NCBI RefSeq assembly: GCF_023101765.2
Contig: NC_064223.1
Span: 3,782,001 to 3,846,000 of the forward strand
Origin: Spodoptera frugiperda
Taxonomy: Eukaryota > Arthropoda > Insecta > Lepidoptera > Noctuidae
Length of the DNA stretch: 64,000 nt
Direction of reading: 5' to 3'
In this document: piece after piece, positions 36,001 to 42,200 of the stretch
How the letters are laid out: each line of letters opens with the position of its first letter
How positions within the stretch are numbered: position 1 is the first letter of the stretch
Translations under genes and position numbers: made by a program
Notes under the pieces: generated by a model
What the model was told of the DNA's origin: nothing
Databases searched by the model: none
Seen by the model: the letters and a program-made list of their open reading frames with translations, nothing else

Positions 36001-38400
36001 AATACACAATAGGAGTTCGACACACGCAAAGGTCGCAGATTATGTGCATTTGTTACACTGAATGAAATAATTTGTTTCTATTGTATTTCATAAGGGCCGT
36101 AAAAGTAAATGAGTAAGTCAAGCATGCAATCATTTAATAATAATAGCGATCACATACCCAACAACAACTTGATGCAAGAATTTGGCAGCACTATCAACAA
36201 CTTCAGCCCATATCTTCTGTGACCTTGGGGCAGTTGTGGACCCCGTACCAGCGAACAGTCCCGCATCGGGCAGCGCTCGTACTGCGTCGAGAGCGTCTCG
36301 GAGTAACGCGGAGCAAACGTCTGCATCTTCACCGCAACGCCATGCGCGACGCACGAGGGAGAGGGCCAAGCGAAGGGCTGCACGAGCACCGACTCGAGCG
36401 AGGCCAATAGCACTAGAATATTATAGTTAAATAGAATATCAATAATTATAAGCTTCGAACAAAAAAAAAACAGATGACAAAAGAATTCAATGCCATGGTT
36501 TCCACATAACTATTAAATATTTCCTGTAGATTTACCTCAATGCAGATGCTATTAATATCAGACAAGTATCCACCAGTTTTAATATATTCTCTATTGACAA
36601 AAATAAATGGAAAACAAATTGTATGTATGTTTACTACATACATTAATAATTTATTCACAAGCATAAAGCAACAGTACATGTTTGTGAAACATCCTGCTCA
36701 GTGTTTAACATGCACCTATCTGTTTAATTACCAATAAGTTCACTCAAGGTGATTATTATGAAATAAGAGTAGTTAAACAAAATTCCATATGAAAAAAGAA
36801 ATGAAGAACATATTTCTTTGTTTTTACTAATTACTTGTATTGTTGCATGACTTACAACTGCCAACCCAGAGCACACGGGTTAATCTAGAAATGTGCTGAT
36901 TTTATTTATTTATTTATACTTTATTGTACATCACAAAATCACAAAGGACAACATAAATAAGCACAGTGTACAATGAGTGGTCTTGTCGCGATGTAGTGAC
37001 CTTCAGTTGGATATAGCTTGTACAGAAAGTCCAGAGATAAACTTATAATTCTGTCTACAACATTATAAAATAATAGATGTGCTACAAACCTCTCTGAGTC
37101 ATCAGTCTGCTCCTCAGTATCTTCCTGGGTGTCAGTTCCCTCTCCAGGTTTGTTCAGAGTGCCCACTACACTGCTCAGTGCCCTGTTACTGACTGTATGA
37201 GGTGGCTTTCTTTCTATCCTCACTCTTTTTACCTCTTTGTTCTGACTTTGATCTCTGGAAAAGGGTTTTGTTTCGAATTTAATTTACAATAATATTTATT
37301 TTGTTGGTACATAATAATGTCTTGTTTATTTTATGATAATGAAAGTTACTATATTTTTTTTTATAAGATATCAAAGCCATATATTAGCAAATTGAACAAG
37401 TTATTAGCAAATTAAATTAGGACACAGCTTCGATATTTTGTCTTAAATTAAACCTTATGACATTGTGATAAGTCTTATCTTAGTAGGTCAATATTCGAAT
37501 AAGATTTGGTGATGTACTAGAAAAAGACTACAGTATTCAACAACATACAAATAAAATAACAATACCTAATAACAGCTACAAGATGTCTATTGCACAACAC
37601 AATGAGTCGACGGATCTGAGATATGAATGGACAACTAACAGCCGTGTTGATTGCTCTCACTCGCTGTTCCCAGACCAAAGCCTCCATTAAACTTTGCAGG
37701 CATTCTGGACCTGGATATACAAGTTAAAAAAAAGAGGTCAACAAAACAATTTAGGTAGGTATAATAATACTAAGTAGAACAAAGGAACTAGTGATGATGT
37801 TAACTCTACAACACATGTTTATAAATAAAAACATACCAGGGTCTTGTTTCCATTTTAGGTCATCAACTATCTGGTGGGATGGAGGTGGTGCCACTAGCTT
37901 GGACCGTATAGAGATTCTGAGCTCCTCCTCAGCTGATAGAGTGCTGCATGGTGGGCAGGCACACCCAGAGTGTGGCCCACAGAGACCATCACAACAGGTG
38001 CAAGTTAGAATCTGAATGGAAAAAAATAATGTTATTGCAGGAGTTCTAATTAGTTTATAATTAGTCCTAATGTATTAATTTTAATTATGGTAAATCATAA
38101 ACATACTAAATAATTTTGCAAATCGAAAACTTAACATGTGGATGTATCAGCCATCATACGTACCCTCAGACCACAGTAATATTTTCCACTGTCACCAAGT
38201 TTAGAAGTGGCACCAGCACTATTTACGAGCCCGTTTCCGGCCTCGAAATATATTTCTCTGTCTTGCAAAAGACTATTGAATAGAGTGCACAAGCCATCGG
38301 GATCATGAAGCGCTTCTTGTAAATCAGGATTTAGCCATTTTGCATCTAAATGTTGCTGTGGACGAAATATGAAATCGTCCTGATCTTCAGGGACAGACAT
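1..38400 (-). CDS. HERC2: HERC2, giant RCC1/HECT E3 ubiquitin ligase (5' 80 coding exons, 3' end off window)
   Basis: HERC2 is a very large scaffold and E3 ubiquitin ligase acting in the nucleus, at centrosomes and in the cytosol, known for DNA-damage signalling and protein turnover. I traced 80 exons on the minus strand from an ATG at 38400 to a partial exon at 125-1. Exon lengths sum to 13,010 bases and keep frame at every junction checked. Modules in order: Cys-rich N-terminus, RLD1 (about residues 461-810), cytochrome-b5-like (1207-1286), MIB/HERC2 (1978-2085), UBA (2578-2611), CPH (2612-2800), DOC (2800-3002), RLD2 (3002-3396) and RLD3 (3932-4336). Order and spacing match the vertebrate protein, except that the ZZ finger is missing. 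The HECT domain must lie beyond position 1. An ATG at 38430 is in frame upstream; I prefer 38400 only by judgement. Identity is very secure; single exon edges could be off by a few bases. Confidence 0.96.
1221..1282. repeat. Fragment of the 33.6-34.4 kb TIR element family
   Basis: The inner sequence GATGCCAGTATGACGTTGACGTCTC appears here in one orientation and, reverse-complemented, beside the right end of the 784-bp element near 34345-34375. The neighbouring ATTAGGC and CGGCTGA words also match. It lies in the HERC2 intron between exons 77 and 78. Confidence 0.65.
3120..3275 (+). repeat. Pyrimidine microsatellite (TCTC/TATCTC)n
   Basis: About 155 bp of imperfect CTCTATCTCT and TTCTCACTC units in the HERC2 intron between exons 72 and 73. 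On the HERC2 strand it reads as a purine run just after the donor of exon 72's intron, so it is not the polypyrimidine tract. Confidence 0.85.
5010..5036. repeat. Small perfect hairpin
   Basis: Arms AGACGGAGGCT and AGCCTCCGTCT of 11 bp around a 5-nt loop, in the HERC2 intron between exons 69 and 70. No function is implied. Confidence 0.8.
7876..7965 (+). repeat. tRNA-derived SINE head
   Basis: GTGGCCCGGAGGTTTAAGAC resembles a pol III A box and GCGGGAAACCTGACTTC a degraded B box. The text (TCTCATACATGGGAGTGCGG) matches a common lepidopteran tRNA-like SINE type that I recall. It lies in the HERC2 intron between exons 65 and 66. Confidence 0.65.
9603..13190 (-). other. HERC2: HERC2 exons 55-61: second RCC1-like domain (RLD2)
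   Basis: Exons 13190-13035, 12628-12467, 12084-11854, 11468-11345, 10484-10366, 10290-10135 and 9837-9603. All seven blades are well preserved, for example VYVWGLNDKDQLGGVKGSKV, YSWGEGEDGKLGHGN, YTWGMGEYGRLGHGD, FSWGDGDFGKLGRGGSDG, WTWGKGDYFRLGHGCD and WAWGDNDHGQQGNGTT. The domain is far more conserved than RLD1. It ends in PFPTLKDPLGAQSLG, a counterpart of the vertebrate link. A 733-bp TIR element lies in the intron between exons 58 and 59. Confidence 0.97.
10501..11233. mobile_element. 733-bp non-autonomous TIR element in HERC2 intron 58
   Basis: Inverted repeats of 37 bp at 10501-10537 and 11197-11233 differ at a single position; the core reads CGACGCTGGAAAGGCAAAAT. A partial internal copy of the end word GGCGGTTAATACA occurs near 10632. 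No coding frame of note lies inside. The whole element sits between HERC2 exons 58 and 59 and is spliced out. Confidence 0.8.
13359..14558 (-). other. HERC2: HERC2 exons 51-54: DOC/APC10-like domain
   Basis: Exons 14558-14404, 14127-13900, 13650-13531 and 13460-13359. The module includes LLDSQPHTYWQSSSGNGQ, HWIRVEM and CIEIGIKQNRN followed by DCRVHGLYITG, the jelly-roll strands typical of APC10/DOC1 domains. Exons 51 and 52 are very GC-rich compared with their introns and encode unusual Gly/Ala/Arg loops between conserved strands. Exon 54 is a polar linker ending just before RLD2. Confidence 0.93.
15330..15380. repeat. Perfect 24-bp inverted repeat with 3-nt loop
   Basis: Arms 15330-15353 and 15357-15380 are exact complements (AAGTCTGTTTGTCCAATCCC and onward) around AAC. 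It lies in the HERC2 intron between exons 48 and 49. A second hairpin, arms GTTGGCTACT and AGTAGCCAAC, lies at about 15402-15450. Confidence 0.85.
15992..16098. repeat. Short inverted-repeat MITE (GTACTCAGAG ends)
   Basis: Left end GGCGTACTCAGAGACATTA and right end TAAATGACTCTGAGTACGGC are near-perfect complements. A smaller related palindrome lies at 12930-12980 (CCACACTCAGTGTCATTTAA with TTAAATGTCTCGAGTATGGC). Confidence 0.65.
16408..16540 (+). repeat. Noctuid-type short repeat
   Basis: The block holding GGCGGAAAATCATTTAATGA, TCTCCCGCCTTGGACGAGGC and GAGTGTCAGACTCTTACTGA is a well-known text in noctuid moth genomes. It lies in the HERC2 intron between exons 47 and 48 and supports the host assignment. 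Family name not recalled. Confidence 0.75.
17036..17137 (-). other. HERC2: HERC2 exon 46: ubiquitin-associated (UBA) motif
   Basis: The exon encodes QVQQVIEMGFSRHAVYAAIQ, the three-helix UBA signature with the MGF loop that contacts ubiquitin. It is directly followed by exon 47, which carries the start of the CPH domain, in the same order as in vertebrate HERC2. Confidence 0.92.
19213..19393. repeat. Threefold tandem repeat across the HERC2 exon 41 acceptor
   Basis: Three units of about 60 bp (19213-19276, 19278-19336, 19337-19393) share CCCAGTGCACCAGCTG. In unit 1 this is the start of exon 41; units 2 and 3 are intronic copies that carry the acceptor with the first exon bases. Confidence 0.85.
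20064..20200. repeat. MITE family M1, copy 1 (HERC2 intron)
   Basis: Starts GTACCCTTAGTATAAGTTTG and runs through a TTGGCCGG centre to an inverted end. The right end is shortened by an internal deletion (GTTAAACGTACTAAG). It belongs to a five-copy palindromic family in this window. Confidence 0.75.
21576..22199 (-). other. HERC2: HERC2 exons 34-35: MIB/HERC2 domain
   Basis: Exons 22199-22060 and 21759-21576. The encoded module runs from MKIGTRVVRGKDWKWGDQ through GRVIGELGEDGWVRVAWD to TNSYRMGKEGKYDLKLA, which is nearly identical to the MIB/HERC2 domain of vertebrate HERC2 and of Mind bomb proteins. This small beta-barrel recognises protein ligands. It is the most strongly conserved stretch in the gene and fixes its identity by itself. 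Confidence 0.97.
22816..23120. mobile_element. MITE with TTAA target-site duplication (HERC2 intron 32)
   Basis: A 305-bp unit bounded by TTAA on both sides (22816-22819 and 23117-23120) with inverted ends CCATGAAGCAA(G/A)TACAAAGA. The TTAA flank is typical of piggyBac-type elements. There is no transposase. A related copy lies in the CNH-gene intron at about 61088-61252. Confidence 0.75.
25755..25920 (-). repeat. tRNA-like lepidopteran SINE
   Basis: Contains CCCACACTAGGATTTTCTCC, GTGGTTGGGGCTACAAAC, CAAAGTTGCTCCGTG and GCCCAGTTACCACGCCAACT. Reverse-complemented, the last part gives a degenerate tRNA-like head (GTTGGCGTGGTAACTGGGC). It lies in the HERC2 intron between exons 25 and 26. Confidence 0.75.
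26583..26820 (-). other. HERC2: HERC2 exon 24: cytochrome-b5-like domain
   Basis: One exon encodes the whole module, from GGSWVVIAGHVFDVENF to KYVGMYSDQ. The WVVIxGxVFDVxxF strand-turn is typical of cytochrome b5 folds. The HPGG motif that supplies the first haem-ligand histidine in true cytochromes b5 is absent; the sequence there reads ECDNASTVEM. The domain is therefore very unlikely to bind haem and is probably a protein-binding fold, as in vertebrate HERC2, where the ligand is also missing. Confidence 0.92.
27061..27146. repeat. MITE family M1, copy 2 (half copy, HERC2 intron)
   Basis: Starts GTACCCTTAAGTACGAGTTT and matches the left half of the other copies up to the TTGATTGGCTGGCT centre; the right half is lost. 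It lies directly before the donor of HERC2 exon 23. Confidence 0.7.
27670..28357 (+). mobile_element. Mariner-family transposon, internally deleted copy
   Basis: A 688-bp element inside the HERC2 intron between exons 22 and 23, in the orientation opposite to HERC2. Its ends carry a perfect 33-bp inverted repeat starting GGGTGTCCCAACAAG, flanked by TA on both sides (27668-27669 and 28358-28359), the target site of mariner elements. The open frame from 27783 holds the C-terminal transposase half: WFQQDGAT, RSCDLSPLDFFLWG and the two aspartates of the DDE/D triad. The N-terminal DNA-binding part and the first catalytic region are deleted, and after the LDFFLW motif similarity drifts. The copy cannot encode active transposase but has ends that a related enzyme might still bind. 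Confidence 0.9.
27783..28409 (+). pseudogene. Truncated mariner transposase open frame
   Basis: A 208-codon frame starting MERYTIENEAGQAQAV, where a short N-terminal piece is joined directly to NHGVRYRKMI and the WFQQDGAT catalytic segment. This is a deletion derivative: about 150 residues of DNA-binding and early catalytic sequence are absent compared with full mariner transposases of about 340 residues. The frame runs through the right terminal repeat, so its last codons are not real transposase. Confidence 0.85.
28774..28922. repeat. MITE family M1, copy 3 (HERC2 intron)
   Basis: Both ends are present: CTTAGTACGAGGTTGCTTTA at the left and the inverted word ending ACTCGTACTAAGGGTAC at the right. 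The centre holds TTGGTTCATTCGCG. It lies upstream of HERC2 exon 22. Confidence 0.8.
32585..32805 (+). repeat. Lepidopteran dispersed repeat with AAAC tail
   Basis: Contains TTCCGCGCGGTTTCACCCGC, CTCCTATTGGTCATAGCGC, TCGGACCAGTAGTTCTGGAG and a run of CAAACAAA units. A very frequent text in moth and butterfly genomes. It lies between HERC2 exons 11 and 12. Confidence 0.7.
33622..34405. mobile_element. 784-bp TIR DNA transposon (non-autonomous) in HERC2 intron 9
   Basis: Perfect 39-bp inverted repeats lie at 33622-33660 and 34367-34405, beginning ACTATACCTAATGCGC. There is no transposase of the element's own. It contains a LINE reverse-transcriptase scrap (33984-34166), so it was either hit by a LINE or captured one. 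A related fragment of the same family, including the inner GCCAGTATGACGTTGACGTC stretch, occurs at 1221-1282 in another HERC2 intron. The superfamily is not clear from the ends. Confidence 0.8.
33984..34166 (+). pseudogene. LINE (R1-type) reverse-transcriptase fragment
   Basis: A 60-codon frame reading GKSTVDAALSAQTTV, then KYVVGIFLDISGAIDNAWW. The LDISGAFDNAWW pattern is the domain A motif of R1-clade non-LTR reverse transcriptases. Only this small part is present, with no endonuclease or other reverse-transcriptase motifs, so it is dead. It lies inside the 784-bp TIR element. Confidence 0.75.
35056..36412 (-). other. HERC2: HERC2 exons 5-8: helical region before RLD1
   Basis: Exons 36412-36158, 35856-35701, 35465-35337 and 35176-35056. 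Exon 5 encodes RRAWRCGEDADVCSALLRDA, closely matching a signature segment of vertebrate HERC2. Exons 6-8 encode alpha-helical, leucine-rich sequence, ending in a CHLDRLGAPLLPPL segment that is also conserved. No catalytic motif is seen; this part probably acts as a scaffold between the N-terminus and the first propeller. Confidence 0.93.
35619..35681 (+). repeat. GGAGGCCTTTGCCC dispersed repeat, copy
   Basis: GGGAGGCCTTTGCCCTGCAG followed by TGGGACGATCATGGCTGA. Other copies: 4591-4640 and 40284-40345 (reverse orientation), 11668-11721 (diverged) and 52100-52160 (with GATGATGAT tail). Typical of the 3' ends of lepidopteran non-LTR elements or derived SINEs. Confidence 0.7.
36898..37020 (+). 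repeat. Lepidopteran 3'-end repeat (TTTATACTTTATTG type)
   Basis: The stretch TTTATTTATTTATACTTTAT plus the following GTACATCACAAAATCACAAA text matches a common 3' end of non-LTR elements in Lepidoptera that I recall. It lies in the intron after HERC2 exon 4. Confidence 0.5.
37090..38400 (-). other. HERC2: HERC2 exons 1-4: N-terminus with Cys-rich module
   Basis: Exons 38400-38164, 38011-37837, 37710-37566 and 37254-37090. Exon 1 holds the conserved HERC2 start region (LDAKWLNPDLQEALHDPDGL). Exon 2 begins with a tight cysteine cluster, CTCCDGLCGPHSGCACPPC, seven cysteines in 19 residues, which looks like a small metal-binding knot. I do not recall it in human HERC2, where this stretch is acidic and lysine-rich. 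Exon 3 gives a helical segment ending RRLIVLCNRHLVAVIR. Exon 4 is a polar linker rich in Glu, Asp and Thr, leading to the helical repeat region. Donor and acceptor sites are canonical and phases join cleanly. Confidence 0.9.
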
Positions 38401-39206
38401 TTTCGCAACCGGTGCCTTTGATAAATTCACACACCCATTTTAAGTTTTTGTAAAAACTTTAATAATAAGTCTTTACAAATTAATCGATCGTTAATATATT
38501 TTCATTCTAGAATATCGAGTAAAAAATATTATAATAATACATCGAAACAAGAATCGACAAATCAATCGGCCCGAAGAAAACTGTCAAATCCAACACGTTC
38601 CATTTTTCGAGAATCAGCTGTGTCATTTAATTTGCTTAATAGAACCGTTTGAACGTTGAACTACCAATGGAAGAATGAATTATTTTTTTTATTTTTGAAC
38701 AATACAAGAGACTTCTAAAACAATATAATGTAAAAATTTTATATTAGTATCCCAAACTAGGTGTATAAAATACAGATACTGCTTTTGTTAAGACATTTGT
38801 TATGAAAAATGAAACGTAGGTATGAGCTGGGCGTCATTGAGAGTCGTTCTAAAACGTGGACTTATTCATATTTTACCGTGTTTGAAATATATAATTATTT
38901 ATTTTGCTGTAGTTTCGATTTTCATTATATTTCTTACAAGAGATACTAAATAATGTGTAGCTAAATATCATGTAAAACCGTTGTAAATGATCTGATTAAT
39001 CATTTTTTCTTCTACTTCCAAGCTTTTACTTTATCCTAAGTTTGGTATTCAAATGCACCTGCTACATTGATTAAAATATTCACAGATAAAAAAATATTAA
39101 TCATTGCCGTCGTGTTATTGTATGTGAACAATGTGTTTTACCTACGCAATAATTTAGTGCAATATAATTGTTATTACAAATTAATGGACCCTGTGCTGGT
39201 ATTCCA
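38401..39206. promoter_or_regulatory. Divergent HERC2/ATF6 intergenic region, probable shared promoter
   Basis: About 0.8 kb of AT-rich sequence separates the HERC2 start codon (minus) from the ATF6 start codon (plus). No other gene is visible. Both 5' untranslated regions and their core promoters must lie here unless there are further untranslated exons. I see no clear TATA box or ER-stress element. The shared-promoter call rests on arrangement only. Confidence 0.5.
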
Positions 39207-42200
39207 ATGGATACAGATATTTTAATTGAAAATAAGGACTACTTATATGGTAATTTTTAGTTCTGTGTATTATGGTATGCTCCGGCTAATTTACAATAAC
39301 AATGTGCTGCTAATTTTATTTGATTGAATCATGTTATTGACCCCTCAACGTATTTTGTATTAGCACGTGTCCTTGGATGCGCTTTCAGTTTTAATTCATT
39401 GTGCGTAATTAATTGTAAACAAACAAAGATTTCTCATTTATGAACGCCGCCTGCATTACGCATTCAAATGTTATAGTGTAGTAAAGTCAGTAAAGTTATA
39501 TCGCTTTTTTATCACTTGCGATAAGGTCTGTCACTTGCACTTCACGAAATATTTTTATAACTTTATTGCAGGTGAGGATTTTCTCGATCAGTTGTTGTCG
39601 TCAAATGACTACAAATGGTCGTCTCTGCTGGATGCGACAGACGCTTCGCCGAGCGAGATCCTGGCTGATGCTGCACCTATCTTAGTACCGCCGATATCAC
39701 CAATTCTGAGTATTAAGTCATCAGAAGGCAGCAGCAATTCTGATTCTGGCAGTGAAGATGATTCCAAAAAGTTAGTAATTCAAGTAAAAGCAGTAAAAAA
39801 CCATGATCATAAAATAAAACATTTAGTAATAGTCATATAATTATTATTATCTTCAGAACAGTTCAATTAATCAAGAATGAAATGTAAGAATCAGGTTTCC
39901 AGACACTTTCACACAAATCTTTGGACTTTATATAATTTTTTGGAGCAAAATACTGTTAGTTTCACTTTTTAATGTGAATGATAAATTACTTCAATATTCA
40001 GTGATAACTGCAATAGTGTCTGTATCATATACATTGAGGAAACTATCCAAGGATAACATAATTTAGAACAAATTGAGTAATAATAAACTTCATCCTATAT
40101 GGCTATAATTAATGATCTGATACTGGTTATAATCTCATAGGATTAACTAGCTTATGATTATGTGGTATAAGTAGATAAATGCCACTTGGAATCTTATTGC
40201 AAATAAGAAACTGGTGATAATATCTTAACCCACTAGTATACTACTATTTGCAATGGATAACATTTAACTACTTAGTTTTAGTTTTCAGTCTTGATCATCC
40301 CACTGCAGGGCAAAGGCCTCCCTGCCCTCCTTCCACTCTCTCTAATGTATACTACCTATTATTATCCAGCTGATAATGTATGCAATACTTATTAGAACTT
40401 CTTAAATTAAGTTAATTTTTTCTACAGCAGCTCCAGTGGCACATCAGCTAGACAATCATCTCAATCACCTTTTGATTGGACAAATTTTAATGAGGAACCT
40501 ACCAATAACTTGAATCTTGAAGATATTGAACTGTTCCTACAAAAAACTGGTATGTTTGTTTGTTATTTTGTACCTTATCATCATTCTTATAAGATTCTTT
40601 TATGATAGAATATTCTGTTAATGATAATATTATCATAATTTATTTGATCTTATTGTTCAAAGTTTAAATTTTGTACCATATTTAATATTGTATTATGTTT
40701 TCACTTACACAGTTAAACAAATGATCTTAGTTACTTTATAAACTTTCTCTCCAACATGTATTTTACTTATCGGAATCTGTCATCTGCATGTACTGCATAT
40801 ATATTTATGCAATTAAGGTAAGTATTTGCATTTAAATGTTTAATTGTTTGTATACAGCTCCCAATCCTGATAACCCACCATTACACAAAGTACTGACAAA
40901 TGGAAAATCTCCTGAAAGAAATGGACCAGTCATGGCTATTGAAAATGGTGTTATTAAGGTACATAAAGTATAAGATATTCTATTCTTGGTATTGATTTTT
41001 AATTTAAAACTGCATTATTTTGGAGGCACATGCAGTCAGACATAACATAATATTCACTCTTTATCGGTTATGTTATGAATCTCATGTAATAGGATGAGCC
41101 TATGAGTGATACAGACAATACAGTGACACTGTCTTAGATTATAGACTATACTATTACTCACCACAAAAGTATGATGTAAAATTTTACTTGTTTGCATTAA
41201 AAATAAAATAATCCAATAATCTCTTTCGTTGCAGGGCATTAAAATGGAGATTGAAGACTGTGATAGTGAAATAAGGAACTCTTATTCTAAGGGCAACAAA
41301 GGTGAGTTTCCATTGCATTGGATTACATCACTCTAATCTAAATAAGTTCAATGACTTGTTAACATTTTGGTTGTACAAATATTTGTTGTTAGAAGAAATG
41401 AGTTAGGTTAATCTAATCTTTGTTTGTTGACTAGTCTGTGGATGTAGTGAAAATATGACTAAGTGAGGTAAATGGTCTTTGATTCTCAGGTCACCAATAT
41501 AGTAGATTAGCTTCTGCTAGCGGCGTCTCTCGCATTCCCGTGGGATAAAAAGTATCCTATCACCCAAGTTAGCTCATACCCTGTCTTTGTACCAAATTTC
41601 ATCAAAATCCAATTAGTAGTTTCAGTGTGATTGACTGACAAACATCCAAACAAACCAACTTTCACATTAATAATATTGTTGTGATAGATATCTATCTACC
41701 TATCTACTTTTCATCAAAAACATAACTTGTTTTATTGAAATTTATCTACACTCTTGTATGATTAGAGGCATACATATGTTGGAAGTTAAAGAAGCATGGT
41801 AGGCTTCATACCGTGCAGTAACCAATTTGTTTAAACAATGTCTGGGATGTTGCATCTGTGTGAATATGGTACACAATGAATGTGAAAATGACGTATGTTT
41901 CCTACTTATACTTTTATAACGGAGCGTCGTAATATTCCACGCATTTTATGACTTTTACGAGCATGTCGCTATGTACATGTCGTGATTTATGTTTTATCAA
42001 GATTATATGGTCATCGATACAATGCATCATAATTATATTTACATTGTACCTGCTACTAACTTGGGGACTGTTATTTACTGTGTGTTATTTACCATAAATT
42101 TTCATTATTATTAGAGTAAAAATAGACAATTTCTGTATTTTGAATTTACATTGATTAAGAAGCAATATATCTTATTTGCAGTGGTTCTGCTAGAGTGTTT

